From assembly GCA_015143295.1 (NCBI GenBank), contig CM026570.1, positions 20,653,250 to 20,717,249 on the forward strand: DNA of 64,000 nt, given 5' to 3'. The notes under the pieces were generated by a model, which saw only the letters and a program-made list of their open reading frames with translations, searched no databases and was not told the origin of the DNA. The DNA is from Tetracentron sinense. Lineage: Eukaryota > Streptophyta > Magnoliopsida > Trochodendrales > Trochodendraceae. Numbering within the stretch: the stretch's first letter is position 1; the number at the start of each line of letters is the position of its first letter. Shown piece after piece: positions 32,301-43,390 of this stretch. Both the position numbers and the translations under genes were made by a program.

Positions 32301-32988
32301 TTTGTTTATGGCAGTCTAAGACCAAGTACCGAAAGCGGCAAACATATTGTGTTAGATCCTCATTAGGCCTCTGCCACTCTTTTGACAGAGTATTGAGAGT
32401 AACACGGTCTTCTACTGAGAAGAATTTCTAGGAAAAGATACTGACCATCTCTTCCCAAGAATGAATAGAATTTGGAGCCAAAGTAGTATACCAGGTGAAA
32501 GCACGATCAGTCAGAGATTTGGCAAATTCAAGAAGGTGTAACTCCTCATTATTAGCGTACCTACTCAGGGCATCAGTAAAGCGCATTACATGCTCTCGAT
32601 CATTTCTAGTCCTTCCATTGTAGAGGGTAAATTGAGGTGTGATATATCCATATGGATATTCCATTTGCATAATCCTTGCTGAAAAGGGTGGTCTAGCATC
32701 AAAAGTATTTGAAAGTCCAGAGCGTTTGGCTTGCTCTCTTTCAAACATCTCAGAGAAATCTTCAGCTGTCATGTATGAGGAGTGCCTTCCCTCTTGTCCA
32801 TGATGATTACAGGGTGGGGAAGAAGGAGCTGCATCCTTCTTAGGAGGATTATCATGAGGAGCATCATTTTCCTCAACATGCCGAAATGGAGAAGGTGTAC
32901 GTTCCTGTGATCCCTCTATGTTGTGAACATTATCTTCATGGCAAGCTTTCTTGAAAAACTCTTGCATCTGTTTCTCTGAAGCTACCAA
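29371..32988 (-). pseudogene. Element E gag-pol remains
   Basis: Minus-strand order: gag (32988-32428, with TDRAFTWYTTLAPNSIHSWE, and further gag to about 31852); a region near 31961-31461 of unclear content; protease-like part with YHILLGRPWIHKF (31279-30836); reverse transcriptase (30637-29846) with VDFRDLNKACPKDEF, MPFGLRNAGV and the active-site motif YVDDIVIKS; RNase H start (29794-29371) with KPLVLYLASTETVIGALLAQ. Each part keeps recognisable motifs. A fossil, given only as parts. Confidence 0.88.
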
Positions 32989-33185
32989 CTGGGCTGCTAC
33001 CGAGCTTGGATAGCCTGCATCTGGGCTTGCATCTGTACTTGGGTTACTTCAAACTAGGGAAGAAAGGGCCCAAGAACAGCAGAAAGGTTAGGAACTTCCA
33101 CCCTAGAAGTATGAGATTCTTCCCTATTTTCTTCTTGAATAACATGTGCCTTAGTCACCATGCTTCCCTCAAATTTGTTGCAGAA

Positions 33186-33203
33186 TCCCCAGCACCGTCG
33201 CCA
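33186..33203 (-). promoter_or_regulatory. Primer-binding site of element E
   Basis: Minus strand TGGCGACGGTGCTGGGGA, two bases after the LTR end. Tat/Ogre-type gypsy elements have near-identical sites (TGGCGAC...GCTGGGGA). This supports the lineage call. Confidence 0.8.
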
Positions 33204-33205
33204 AA

Positions 33206-34783
33206 TGTAGATGAGGGGTTTTGATGTGAGTTTGATGGGATTTTCCACAACCTCAATTTAGCCTAAATATGTTATCCAGACCGTTCTAAATTGAGTTATT
33301 TTGAGATAAAACAAAAGGTCAAGCAACAAGAAAGAAAGGGGAAAAGAAGAAAGTGATTGAGAGGGAGAGAAGAAAGAACAATGAAGAATGGTAGTGAAGG
33401 GTGACTTTCCTTGATAGATTTCCTGCTTTTCTCTCTGTAAAACTTATTTCTTTGGTTAGAAACAAGGGGGACTCTTTTCTCCGAAAAAAAAAGTTCTCTC
33501 CAATATGGAAGGGGTCACCTCTATTTATAGTTGATTAGTGGAAATCATAACTAACTTGTACAACTGTCATAATTGTTTTTTTTTGTAACCGACTTTTAGA
33601 GAGAAAATATTAGATTTTGTCAAGGAAAAAGCGTTTTTCACTTTAATTCCTTTAAGCTTTTATGACCAAAGCTTTGGAATAAATTCTTCAAAGGTTAAAT
33701 GTGGTATTCATCACTCTCATCCTTTAACAAATTCTATCTAAGCCCTCCAAACCACAACTCATCATCCTCTCCCAAAGTGGTCGGTAACTACATCGTGAAA
33801 GCGGGTCATACACTTTCATGATGTACTATCCTTTCGAGGTGGTATATAAGTGTTTAGACAGTAACACTCCTCTAAGTAATAGTAATAATAATTATAGTAA
33901 TCATCTCAAGTCCAGTAGGGAAAACGGAGGTGTTGGACGAAGACACCCTTCCCGTTAGGCCTTAAGAGAAACTAAGGAAAAATCCATCTCTAATGCTTTC
34001 TCCCTGACTGTCAGCCCAGGAAGTAATCCATGCCTCACTGGAATAGGTAATGAGGGGAAACAACCACACCCATTCCCACGGGGAGGTAACAATCCATACC
34101 ATTCACCCCTGACAAAGCAAATCCTTATCAGAAAAGTACACAAGGAGGTACTAATCCATACCATGCCCATTATCATCAGAATGGCGTTGAGAGCCAAAGA
34201 GGGGCACTGAAGCCATATCGATCATCAAAGGCGTTAAGGCCCGAATCATTGTCCAAAGGCATTAGAGCCCAAATCAACATCCAAATGTGTTAAAACCTGA
34301 ATCATCATCAAAGGAGTTAAAAGTCTGAATTAGCACCAAAGGCATTAAAAGCGCAAAGGCTTATAAAGAGAAAGGGATTTCAAGATTTTCCAAACCAGAA
34401 CTCAATTGGGGTAAATCACTTCGCCCCATTTCAGCATTAAACACAAAGATAATCTACTTATCCATAAATGAGTAAAAATACAATCATAACAAAGATAATC
34501 CCAAATAAGAATTTTCTTTTTGTCAAAAAAGAAAAAGAAAAAAAAAGATTTGCAGATCAATACTCAAACAGATAGGAAGTTTAGCATTTGCAGAAGAGAA
34601 TCCCATTGGGTTAGAAATATTACTTCCAATTCCACAATAACTACCAAACACGCCATTGATTCATTCAAAGGGTATAAAATTTAAAATAAATAAACAAATA
34701 AGAAAGAACCCACATCAAATTTGCAGTCAAAAGAAGAAGAAAGATCAAAAGAAAGCAAACAAGAGAACAAATACCTCTCTACA
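33206..34783 (-). repeat. 5' LTR of element E (about 1.58 kb)
   Basis: In plus-strand terms it begins TGTAGATG (33206), set by the primer site, and the proposed end is TCTCTACA (34783), giving matched ends TGTAGA/TCTACA. A minus-strand TATA box (TATAAATAG) near 33527-33535 could drive transcription. The right boundary is inferred from the inverted ends only, since no second LTR is available. Confidence 0.55.
34215..34365. repeat. Degenerate tandem repeat of about 30 bp in the element E LTR
   Basis: Five or so units of the type CATCAAAGGCGTTAAGGCCCGAAT, progressively diverged. Confidence 0.7.
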
Positions 34784-36191
34784 GCGTGAGAATTCGAAGA
34801 AATCGACATCGACATCGACATCCTAAGATGGGTAGTAGTAAATTTAGGGAGGTTTCTTCTCTGTTAATGGGTCTTTGGACGGCAAAGAAGTTTTTGAGAG
34901 TTGTGTTAAATCTTTATTTCCTGTTCTTGGAAGGTAAGCTAGGATTACATCTAAAGATTAAAATGAAACCCCAAGCAATGCCCAGTTAAGCTCATATGGA
35001 AAAAGCCCTATCTCAAATAGATATGTTTTTAAGAGTTTCCATAATAATCCAAACAGAATCTTGTCTTTTACAGAGAACTTTTCCATTAATACTCCTACCA
35101 GTTTCTTCATAATTTTATCAAGTTGAAGGCCCTTGTGACTTTGCAAAAAGAGGGCTACCGTTCATGGCAGCGACATGGGCTTTTTAAATTCAGAAAACTA
35201 CAATTCCAAATTTCAGACTAGCGAAAATCAAATCATTTTTGCAGTATTTGAAACTCTAGAATCTAAAAATCACTGAAACGAGATCAACCCACGAAATATT
35301 CAATAAAAAAAAACCCTAGAAACATGCAACCAGCCTCATAAAACAAAGCATCAACCCTTCATCATGGATTTTAATCACCGAGTTAGACTTTCGATTTCTA
35401 GGGTTTCATGAGGTGCTAGATCAAGAAATCGTTGAAAGAGATAGGCAAATGAAAGAGAAGTAAGGAAGATGAGAGACGACAACTTTTACAAGAAACGGTC
35501 TTTCTCTTTCTCGAGCAATTTGCAAAAAGAACCCTCTTCTCGTGCAAGAAGGGAGGGTTCTTGGGAAGACCGAGTGAATGAGAATAAATACAGGGAGAGA
35601 GACATTTTCGAATTTAGGGTTTCTTCTGTGTTTAGGGTTTCGAGCAAGTAGAGAAGCGTTTGATGCCCTTTCAAAAGAGAAATACCCTTCTCAGAGACAT
35701 TTGAGAGAGAGAGAGAGAGAAACTTACCGGAGAGCACGAGCAGAGGCAGCACAGGGGAGCTGGAGTCGGAGGCAGAGCAAGGGAGCTAGAGCCGGAGCCG
35801 AAGCTGGAGCAGAGAGCAAGAGGAGAAGAGGGAAAGGGAGAGAAAATGTGGAGGGAAAGAGACGTGGGAAAGGGTCGGGCCCTAAAATTGCCAAATATAG
35901 GGCCTCTCATGGCGTTTCTAAAAAATGCCGTGAAAGGCCCTTTCCCGCCACCTCTTTCGCAGCATCTTTTTTAAAAACGCCGGGATAGAATCCCCAACTA
36001 CGGCATTTTTTGGGAAAATGCCATCATAGAATCCCCCAATTACGACATTTTTCATAAAACGCCGTTATAGAGTCCTCCGCCCATGTAATTGACGGCGTTT
36101 TTATAGAAATGCCATAGTTGAATATCTTTCGGGGCGTTTTTTATTAAACGCCGTTAAAAAATTGCCGCTAAAAACCTATATTTTTGTTGTG
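34784..36191 (-). mobile_element. CACTA-like transposon end 1
   Basis: The right edge, read on the minus strand, is CACAACAAAAATATAGG followed by GCGGCAATTTTTTAACGGCG and several more hairpin modules with GCGTTTT/AAAACGC (35890-36180). These subterminal modules and a CACTACAAAAA-like tip are typical of plant CACTA elements. It contains ACTTACCGGAGAGCACGAGC-type G/A-rich DNA (35690-35880). No transposase and no matching left end were found, so the left limit is unknown; 34784 is only the edge of element E. Open frames in 35460-35990 are unsupported. Confidence 0.5.
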
Positions 36192-38207
36192 TATTACTCC
36201 ATGTATATTTAAAGCATTTCAGAAATCACACAAAATGCAAGATACAGATGAACAATATGCAAACTACAATCTGATGGATTTCAAAGCAAATACGCAACCA
36301 ATATCTCATGCAATGCCATTATCAGTATCCCTGGTCTTCAAAGCTCAGGTAAGAACTAACCAATTTAAGCAGAGAAACAACACTATATTCAGTTGAATCA
36401 AATGATTTTGAGTCTTTGATTAACAGGAAATGCCTATGTCGACCCCTTCAATTGCTAGAAATCCACAAATATCAAAAGAGCAAGATCCTGCAAACATAAA
36501 ACAAGATGAATCATGCTGAAGAAGAAGAAGAAGAATCGAAACATTCTATTCCAATTAGAATGTTCTAAGCATCTGGATATAAAAATCTCGAAAACTGAAA
36601 AATGTAACATGCAGAATAGAATCTAACCTGAAAAACTATAAATCAGCAGTAAAATACACTTTTAAGTGAAGAAATCAATCAACAATACTCTTTCCAAAAA
36701 AGAAAAAAAAACCTAAACGAACAGCAAAGATTACAAAACCTCAATCAGACCAAACAATAAACAAAATACTCACAAATCCTCAAACAATTCCACATTACAA
36801 GCAGAAAATCTTAAGGAATCGAAAAAACCCAAAAAAAAAACCAAAATCACATCCAAAACCGACTCCATCGATAAAAATCAATTTTCAGAACCTTAAGAAA
36901 CATTAAAGAAGTGGATTTGTTCGACGCTTGAGTATTTTGTTAGACGCTTTACCCTTTCTGTACTCTCTAGTTTCGACCTTCTTAAACCCTAGTTTTTTTT
37001 TGGGTAGAGGAACACAAGGCATTTGCAGTTCTTGCAGAAATCGTTTTGACATTTCAGTGTCAGAATCATTGTTTTCCTTTCTTTTCTTTTTTAAATGAGA
37101 ATTTGAAATCTAGGTAAGAGCGGTTTGAAACTTGGGAGAACACCCCATTGGGCTTTTCCATTACTACTGCATTGTTGTATAAGCTATAGATTGGAAACTA
37201 GCAACTCTTATTTTCTGTTAAACTTTAGTTTTCTTTGAGGTTTTTGGTCATCTGAAATGGGAATGCATATCCGTGGAAGATCGGTCAATTTAAGAAATGG
37301 AATGTTTAGGGTTTTCTATTGCAGCTGAAAAAACCTAAGGAATTTGACCTGGATTTGGGATTTTGTTTTTCTTTGCTGTTCTACTATCCCTGTGGTGTAA
37401 ATATCCATGAAATTTGATCTGCACTAGGGATGTCTCTCCCTGTTTAGTTTATAAGTTAATTTAGAGAGCAAAATTCTTCTTTACTGTTTTTTTGTATTGA
37501 AGAAATGGGTTGTGCTGCGTCGAGGATTGATAAGGAAGAGAGGGTTTAGAGATGCAAGGAGAGGAAGAGGCTGAGGATTTGATAAAGAAGAGAGGGTTTA
37601 GAGATGCATCTTTAGATTAGAGAGAAGAGAGAATGATCGGAGAGACATTTCTGATGAAGAATTTGAGTCGGAGAAGATGAGAGAGAGAGAAACTTACCGG
37701 AGATCACACGGGAGCACGAACAGGGGCAGCGCAGGGGAGCCGGATCCGGAGCTCAAGGTGGAGCAAGGGAGCCGGAGAAGTTGGCCGGAGCTAGGACCTG
37801 GGAGCCGGAGCAGAGAGCGGAGGAGGAGAGGGAAAGGGAAAGAAAATGTGGAGGGAAAGAGAAGTGGGAAAGGGTCGGGCCTAAATTGTCAAATACAGGG
37901 CCTTTCCGGGCGTTTTTAAAAAGTGCCGTGAAAGGCCCTTCAGTGACCCCGTGGTTGGTGTGGCACCTCCCGCGGCGCTTTTTAAAAAAAAAGCCGTGAT
38001 AGAGTCCTTCAACTACGGCATTTTTTTATAAAACGCCGTGTTAGAGTCCCCCAACTACGACATTTTTTAATAAAACGCCGTGATAGAGTCTTGCTACCAT
38101 GTAAGCTATGGCGGTTCTATAGAAATGTCGTGATTGAATGCCTATCAAGGCGTTTTTTAATAAACGCCATTAAAAGTTTGCCGCTAAAGGCCTGTATTTT
38201 TGTAGTG
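36192..38207 (-). mobile_element. CACTA-like transposon end 2, direct repeat of end 1
   Basis: 37676-38207 repeats 35690-36191 in the same orientation (AGAGAGAGAAACTTACCGGAG ... GGGAAAGGGTCGGGCC ... GCGTTTTTTAATAAACGCC). The tip, on the minus strand, is CACTACAAAAATACAGG at 38207. It abuts copia element D in the middle of its pol gene, so this end probably marks an insertion into D. Between the two ends (36192-37675) there is AT-rich DNA with no gene I can support. Confidence 0.55.
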
Positions 38208-38845
38208 TAGTTTATTGTATTTAACTGCTAGTAGACCTGATATTATGTTTAGTGTATGCATGTGTGCTAGATTTCAATCTAATCCTAAGGAATCACATAT
38301 GACTGCTATTAAAAGAATTTTCAAATACTTAATTGGAACAATTGGATTAGGATTGTGGTACCTTAAGAACACATCACTAGAACTAGTTAGTTATTCTGAT
38401 GCTGACTTTGCTGGTTGCAAGGTTGATCAGAAGAGCACTTGTGGCTCATGTTACTTCTTAAGACACTCATTAGTTTCATGGTCTTGCAAGAAACAAAACT
38501 CTGTAGCTCTATCTACAGTTGAGACTAAATATATAGCAGCCGGGAGTTGTTGTGCTCAAACATTATACATGAAACAACAATTAGAAGACTTCAAACTATT
38601 TTATGATAATATTCCATTAAGTGTGATAATACTAGTACTATATGTATGACAAAGAATCCAATCCAACATTCTAGAACCAAACATATTGAAATTAGATATC
38701 ATTTCATAAGGGATCATGTTCAAAATGAGGATGTAATGTTAGAATTTGTTGAAACAAATAGCCAACTTGCAGACATTCTTACTAAACCTCTTCCTTATGA
38801 AGATTTAGTACTTTAAGAAGAGAATTAGGCATGGCTAGACTTGAG
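38208..38845 (+). pseudogene. Element D pol end (RT tail and RNase H)
   Basis: Reads YLTASRPDIMFSVCMCARFQ, YSDADFAGCKVDQKSTCG, VSWSCKKQNSVALSTVE and, near the end, TKHIEIRYHFIRDHV and ADILTKPLP, all classic Ty1/copia RNase H wording. A fossil with few breaks. Confidence 0.88.
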
Positions 38846-39044
38846 GACATCAATTGAAAATATGCCTATAGTGGAACAAAATTAAAAATTCTATGTGTGA
38901 ATTGATTGATTATATTAGAACAATATCTTAACTTGATGTGTGGTGTTTCATGCTTTAAAATCTCTTAAAATCATTTGTAAAAAGGTTTTAATGCTTTAGA
39001 AATTCGTCCAGTTTATAAAATTTGGAAATTTTCAAAATTTTTGT

Positions 39045-39215
39045 CCGGACTCGTCGACAAGTCATCTCCACTCAGTGACGAGAGTCTTAGAAGTTTTTAA
39101 ATTTTTTTGATTCTATCTCAACTCGACGACGAGTCATAGCTACTCAACAACAAGTGAGTCAAAATCCTCTAGGTTTTGAAGCCACTCGGCGACGAGTCAG
39201 ACCTACTCGTCAACG
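39045..39215. repeat. Palindrome cluster ACTCGTCGACGAGT in element D, between pol and the env-like region
   Basis: Variants such as ACTCGTCGACAAGTCATC, ACTCGACGACGAGTC and ACTCGTCAACGAGT recur five or six times. The same kind of cluster lies in the LTR at 42515-42632. Confidence 0.85.
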
Positions 39216-39370
39216 AGTTCCCTCAAATCTATATATTTAAACCTAATTTTCTTAATTTTTAACTGTTTCATCGGTCTAAATCCTCTTTCCCTTGCATTCC
39301 TCTTCCTTCCAAACCTTCTCCTTTCTCATCCAAGCTTCCCAAAAATCACTCCTTTTCATTCCTAGACTCC

Positions 39371-41232
39371 ATGGCTCCTCGAATTAAGAACCCATCAGTG
39401 CCAAAGTCAATGAAGAAGCCCTCTATTGCCGAGAAGGGAAAGAAAAAGGTTAGAGAGTCTTCCAAGAGCAAATCCTCAGAGCCATCTCAAGAAGAAACGC
39501 TTGTATTATTTAAGACCAAAGTGGCTCAAGAGAACTACACCAAAATATTCATCAAAAGAGAACCCATGTATGGTAAAGTTCCTAATTTTGCCTTATTCAA
39601 AGACAAAGGACTTGATGTTATCGCTTCAAAATTCCATGCCCTCAAATGGCATAAATTTCTAGAACTTAGAGAGTCCATGTACCCTGACCTTTGCAAACAA
39701 TTTTACTCCAATCTTGTTTTTGACAAAACCTCTCAGAAATTCACTTCCTATGCCCATGGTTAACTCATTTCCTTTAATGTTGCTGAACTTAGATCTATAT
39801 TCAAATTACCTACTGGGGAATTCCAAGAATACACCACTAATAAGTGGGTTTCCCATGAGGGATTTGATGTTATAGAAGCTTTAAAAGTTATGTGTACCAA
39901 TAAAAACATAACTATTCCAAACCCTCCCAAGCTCAAGGATCTCACCTTTGATGCTAGACTTGCCCATCATATCATTACCTATGACATCATTCCTAGAGGT
40001 GGTGGCATGGATTTTATTACCTACTTTGATGTCTTCTTGATTTGGTGCATCTTAACCACAAAACCGATTGATTTCTCCTTCATTATTGTTAATGTCATGA
40101 AGGATGCATCAAAGAAATCCTCAGGTAGACTACCTTATAGCCTTGCTTTGAATCATATTTTTAAACATTTTAAAGTCCCTCTAGATGTCTATCAGGACAA
40201 AAAGTCTATTACTAACTCTGATGTATACTCCAAGGCCACCATCATGCGTATGGAGTATAGCTTAATAGAGTCCAGTAATGCTTGGGTTCCAAAACCCCAA
40301 ACCACTTCGGATCCTTCCATTCCCTCATCTACCACTCTACCCACTCCCACTCCCACTCCTCCTCCTTCTCACCCTACTCCATCTGCCCCTCCTTCCTCTA
40401 ATCCACCCATTCTCCCACTCACTCTCCCATACACCCTTCTACTCTCTCTCCCATCTATCCATCCTCTCTCTCTATTGAGCCAGTGGTGCAGCCTAGGTTA
40501 GCTGAGCCAGGGATTAAGACAGAGACTGCTGTTCAACCAGAGTCTATAGAGCCTGATGTTGAGCCAGTTGCAGAGACAAAGGTTGAGCCTAACTGGGGAG
40601 ACATCCAGATTGATACAGATTTTCTTGAGTCCTCCCATAGATAGGATTTTGAGGCTCTAGGACAGCATTTTGGTTCTTCTTCTAGGCCTGCACCCTCAGA
40701 TGAACAGATGAGTATGTTGTCTACCCAAGTGGCTTCCATGGCTTCTGGTATAGAGCACTTCAAATTGTAGATCAGTCAGAGCTTGATGCAGTTTCAGGAG
40801 TACCAGAGAGGTTTCTTAGAGAAGTTTCAGGCTTCACAGACAGCTAGCTTTGAGAGACTCCAGTTTGAGACTAGAGATAGGATATCCTCTCTAGAGTCAA
40901 AGATAGAGTTTATTCAGCCTGAGCTAAAGCACAATGAACCCAGGATTGCTGAGATTGAAATGGCAGGGAGTGTAATCAAGGACAGAGTTGACTCCATCAT
41001 CACCCTGATTCAAAGAAAGACTGTAGATGCTTCTATAGAAAGTGAGAAGCTTATGGATGAAGTCAAGAGCATTAGCAAGACTGTAACTATCCACTCAAGC
41101 TACATTTATCAGATGGCCAGTCTGTTGAAGGATCAAGCTCCTGTGATAGGTGACATGGCTGCCAAGGTTGATCACATTGCTAGATTCAGCCTCCACCTCT
41201 CAGAAGCTTCAATTTGTTCCCATTCCAATTGA
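39371..41232 (+). pseudogene. Element D env-like region of Sirevirus type
   Basis: Lies after pol and before the 3' LTR. The first part is Lys/Ser-rich then folded-looking. The middle (39890-40300) carries LTFDARLAHHIITYDIIPRG and LPYSLALNHIFKHFKVPLD, as in the putative plant transposon protein domain known from such elements. Then comes a Pro/Ser/Thr-rich stretch (about 40290-40500) and a Gln/Glu/Lys-rich coiled coil (about 40783-41200). A fossil in pieces; whether this family ever made a true envelope is not established. Confidence 0.7.
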
Positions 41233-41983
41233 AGTCTATATCCTCTCTCACCCTCCTCCCAGTCATCCCCCTCAAGCCACATCTTCAGTGCCTCCTGCAG
41301 AGTAGCCTCCTTCTAAGGCTACAAAGTCTTCTCAAGAGCCACCTCAAGACCCTCCAATTGAGCCAATCATCTCTAGTGACTCTGAAGACCTATCAAAGGT
41401 GGGAACCTACAAAAGACAGGACACAACTTGCAAGCCAGACAGTGCGATGAAGAGACAACAGAATTTATGAAGATCTCCTTTCTATTTTTTTTTACTTTGT
41501 TTGATTGTATGTAATGCCTAAATTTTCTTGTAATCAGACACTTGATTTTATATGACATTCCATTTTCTTGACCATCTCTTCTCTAATTTTTTTATATGCC
41601 TATTTTTTATGATGCCAAGGAGGAGAAATTGGTAATGTGAATGAACTTTTCATAAATAACATAATTGAATAATCAAATATTTCAATCTTGATTTCCTTTG
41701 TGGAACTTCTATTGGTTTCAAAATTTTCAACTTATCTATTAATTAAGTTTAAAACTTAAAGTTGGTTCATTGAACTTCTCTTGATTCCATTAATTAAAAA
41801 TTATTGATGTTCGATTCATATATGAACTTAGCAAATGGTACAAATACCATCTCTTGTCTTAAATTTTTATATGATGCATTTGTTGAGGGGGAGCTATCCC
41901 CAAATATTATTGGAATATATATTTTAAGGGGAGATCAACCCAAGTCATTCACATTATTATGTCATCATCAAAAAGTGGGAGAT

Positions 41984-43390
41984 TGTTAGCTTCGAGGTTA
42001 CAACTCTAAGTACCCTAAATTGTTTCGATGATAATACAATAATGGAATGATTCTTGATGTACTAAGATCTCCATTGAGTATGTCAAATTTCAGAGAAGAA
42101 ATCCATTAAGATCAAAATTCAAGACATGAAGAATTGAACAGTTTAAATCAATCAAGGTCATCGAAGAAAAGTCCAAGCACTAGTCAATTCTAGAGAAAAG
42201 CTTCAAGAAATCAAGATAATGCATAAAGTCAAGCCATTTGAAGATCCTCAAGCTCCATGACAAGAAAGTTACCAAATGAAGACTAGTGTCTTAAGTATAG
42301 ATGTCTTAGGACCTTGTAAAGTCCTCGAGACATTGGAAAAGAAATGCTCAAAGAATACCTAAACAGTCCCTAGAAGACCTAGGATATATTGGACATCATT
42401 CTAAGGCCCTAAAAATTAATTAAAATAATATTAATTTGATTGCCTGAGGGTCCTAGCATGTTTCCCATTGATTTGGTCTCATTAAGATGAGTTTAATGAA
42501 AAATTTTCAGTGAACTCGTCGACGAGTGCAAGGGACTCATCGACAAGTGAGGGACAGTAAATTCCAAATTAGTTACTGCCTCAACTAGTCGATGACTCAT
42601 ACTAGATTTTCTCTAACTCGTTGACGAGTGCCTGTGGGAAAATCCTATAATGGCTAGTTTTCAATGGCTAGCTCGCATTAAATGCACCCTAACGGCCATA
42701 TTGATTGCTCATCTATATATAGAGGCTTTCTATGAATGAAATAAAGGATTCCAACACTGTTCTATTACTCATTCATCACTCGCAAACTTCCAGCAATTAA
42801 TACTCTATTTTTTATTGAAGATTTAGAATCTCAATCCCTCTTTTCTTGAGCTTTCAATTCGAATCATTCTTGAGTGATTGTTAGACTTGATTTCCATTCT
42901 TATCTAGCTCAGTTAGGAGCTTTCTATTCGGATTCAATATCCACCAAATTTCTTATAGTCAAGAATCAAGGATTCTTGCACCACTTTGAGAAGACTGTTC
43001 TCATGTATCTAAGAGAGAGTCTCTCTCGAAGAGGTTATTCCTGAGCCTGTCAAAAAGGACTGTAAAGGTTCTTCCTGAGCCTGGAAAGGATTGTAAGGCT
43101 TGCTCTCTACCGGAAAAGAAGAGTACGATTAGTGAATCATGTGAAAATCCTTGAAGCGGGAAAGCTTAAAGGCAGAGACGTAGGCAAGTTGCTGAACCCC
43201 GATAACATATCTGGTGTCTGGTATCTTAACCTCTCTCTCTATCTTTTTATCTCTGATTTTTATTTGGTAGTTTTTGTGAAAAATTTTCTATTTCCACAAA
43301 AATCATTTAGAGAAAATTTTAAAGTGCCATAAACCCTATTCACCCCTCCTCTAGGGTCCATTATCTGGGCATCAAACTTCTGATTTGACA
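41984..43390 (+). repeat. 3' LTR of element D (right end approximate)
   Basis: Starts TGTTAGCTTCGAGG after GTGGGAGAT, a usual copia polypurine-tract-to-LTR junction. It holds the palindrome cluster at 42515-42632, a TATA-like CTATATATAGAGG near 42712, and CACCCCTCCTCTAGGG near the end. The end is placed at TTTGACA (about 43390) without a target duplication to prove it. Confidence 0.6.
42515..42632. repeat. Palindrome cluster in the element D LTR
   Basis: AACTCGTCGACGAGTGC, ACTCATCGACAAGTGAG, AACTAGTCGATGACTC and AACTCGTTGACGAGTGC in about 120 bp. Confidence 0.85.

Larger units (their letters stand above)
29371..34783 (-). mobile_element. Ty3/gypsy (Tat-like) element E: 5' LTR, gag, protease, RT, part of RNase H
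   Basis: On the minus strand: 5' LTR (34783-33206), primer-binding site (33203-33186), gag, protease, reverse transcriptase, RNase H. It ends abruptly at exon 2 of OMT copy 3; the integrase and 3' LTR are not present here. A broken fossil, with several breaks in the coding part. Lineage is inferred from primer site wording and RT sequence. Orientation is opposite to the OMT genes. Confidence 0.85.
38208..43390 (+). mobile_element. Ty1/copia Sirevirus-like element D: RT/RNase H end, env-like region, 3' LTR
   Basis: Starts inside pol at the border with the CACTA end and runs through RNase H, a spacer with palindromes, an env-like region, a purine tract (TTGAGGGGGAG near 41884) and a 3' LTR (from 41984). 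The 5' half is not in the window. A coding region after pol that combines a plant transposon protein-like domain, a Pro-rich stretch and coiled coil is the hallmark of Sireviruses. Broken, with several breaks. Confidence 0.8.

Noticed and set aside
35578-35988. 136-codon Arg/Ala-rich frame and its counterpart at 37677-37999
   Set aside because: Both lie in the G/A-rich block of the CACTA-like ends; the two copies do not keep one frame, so coding is unlikely.
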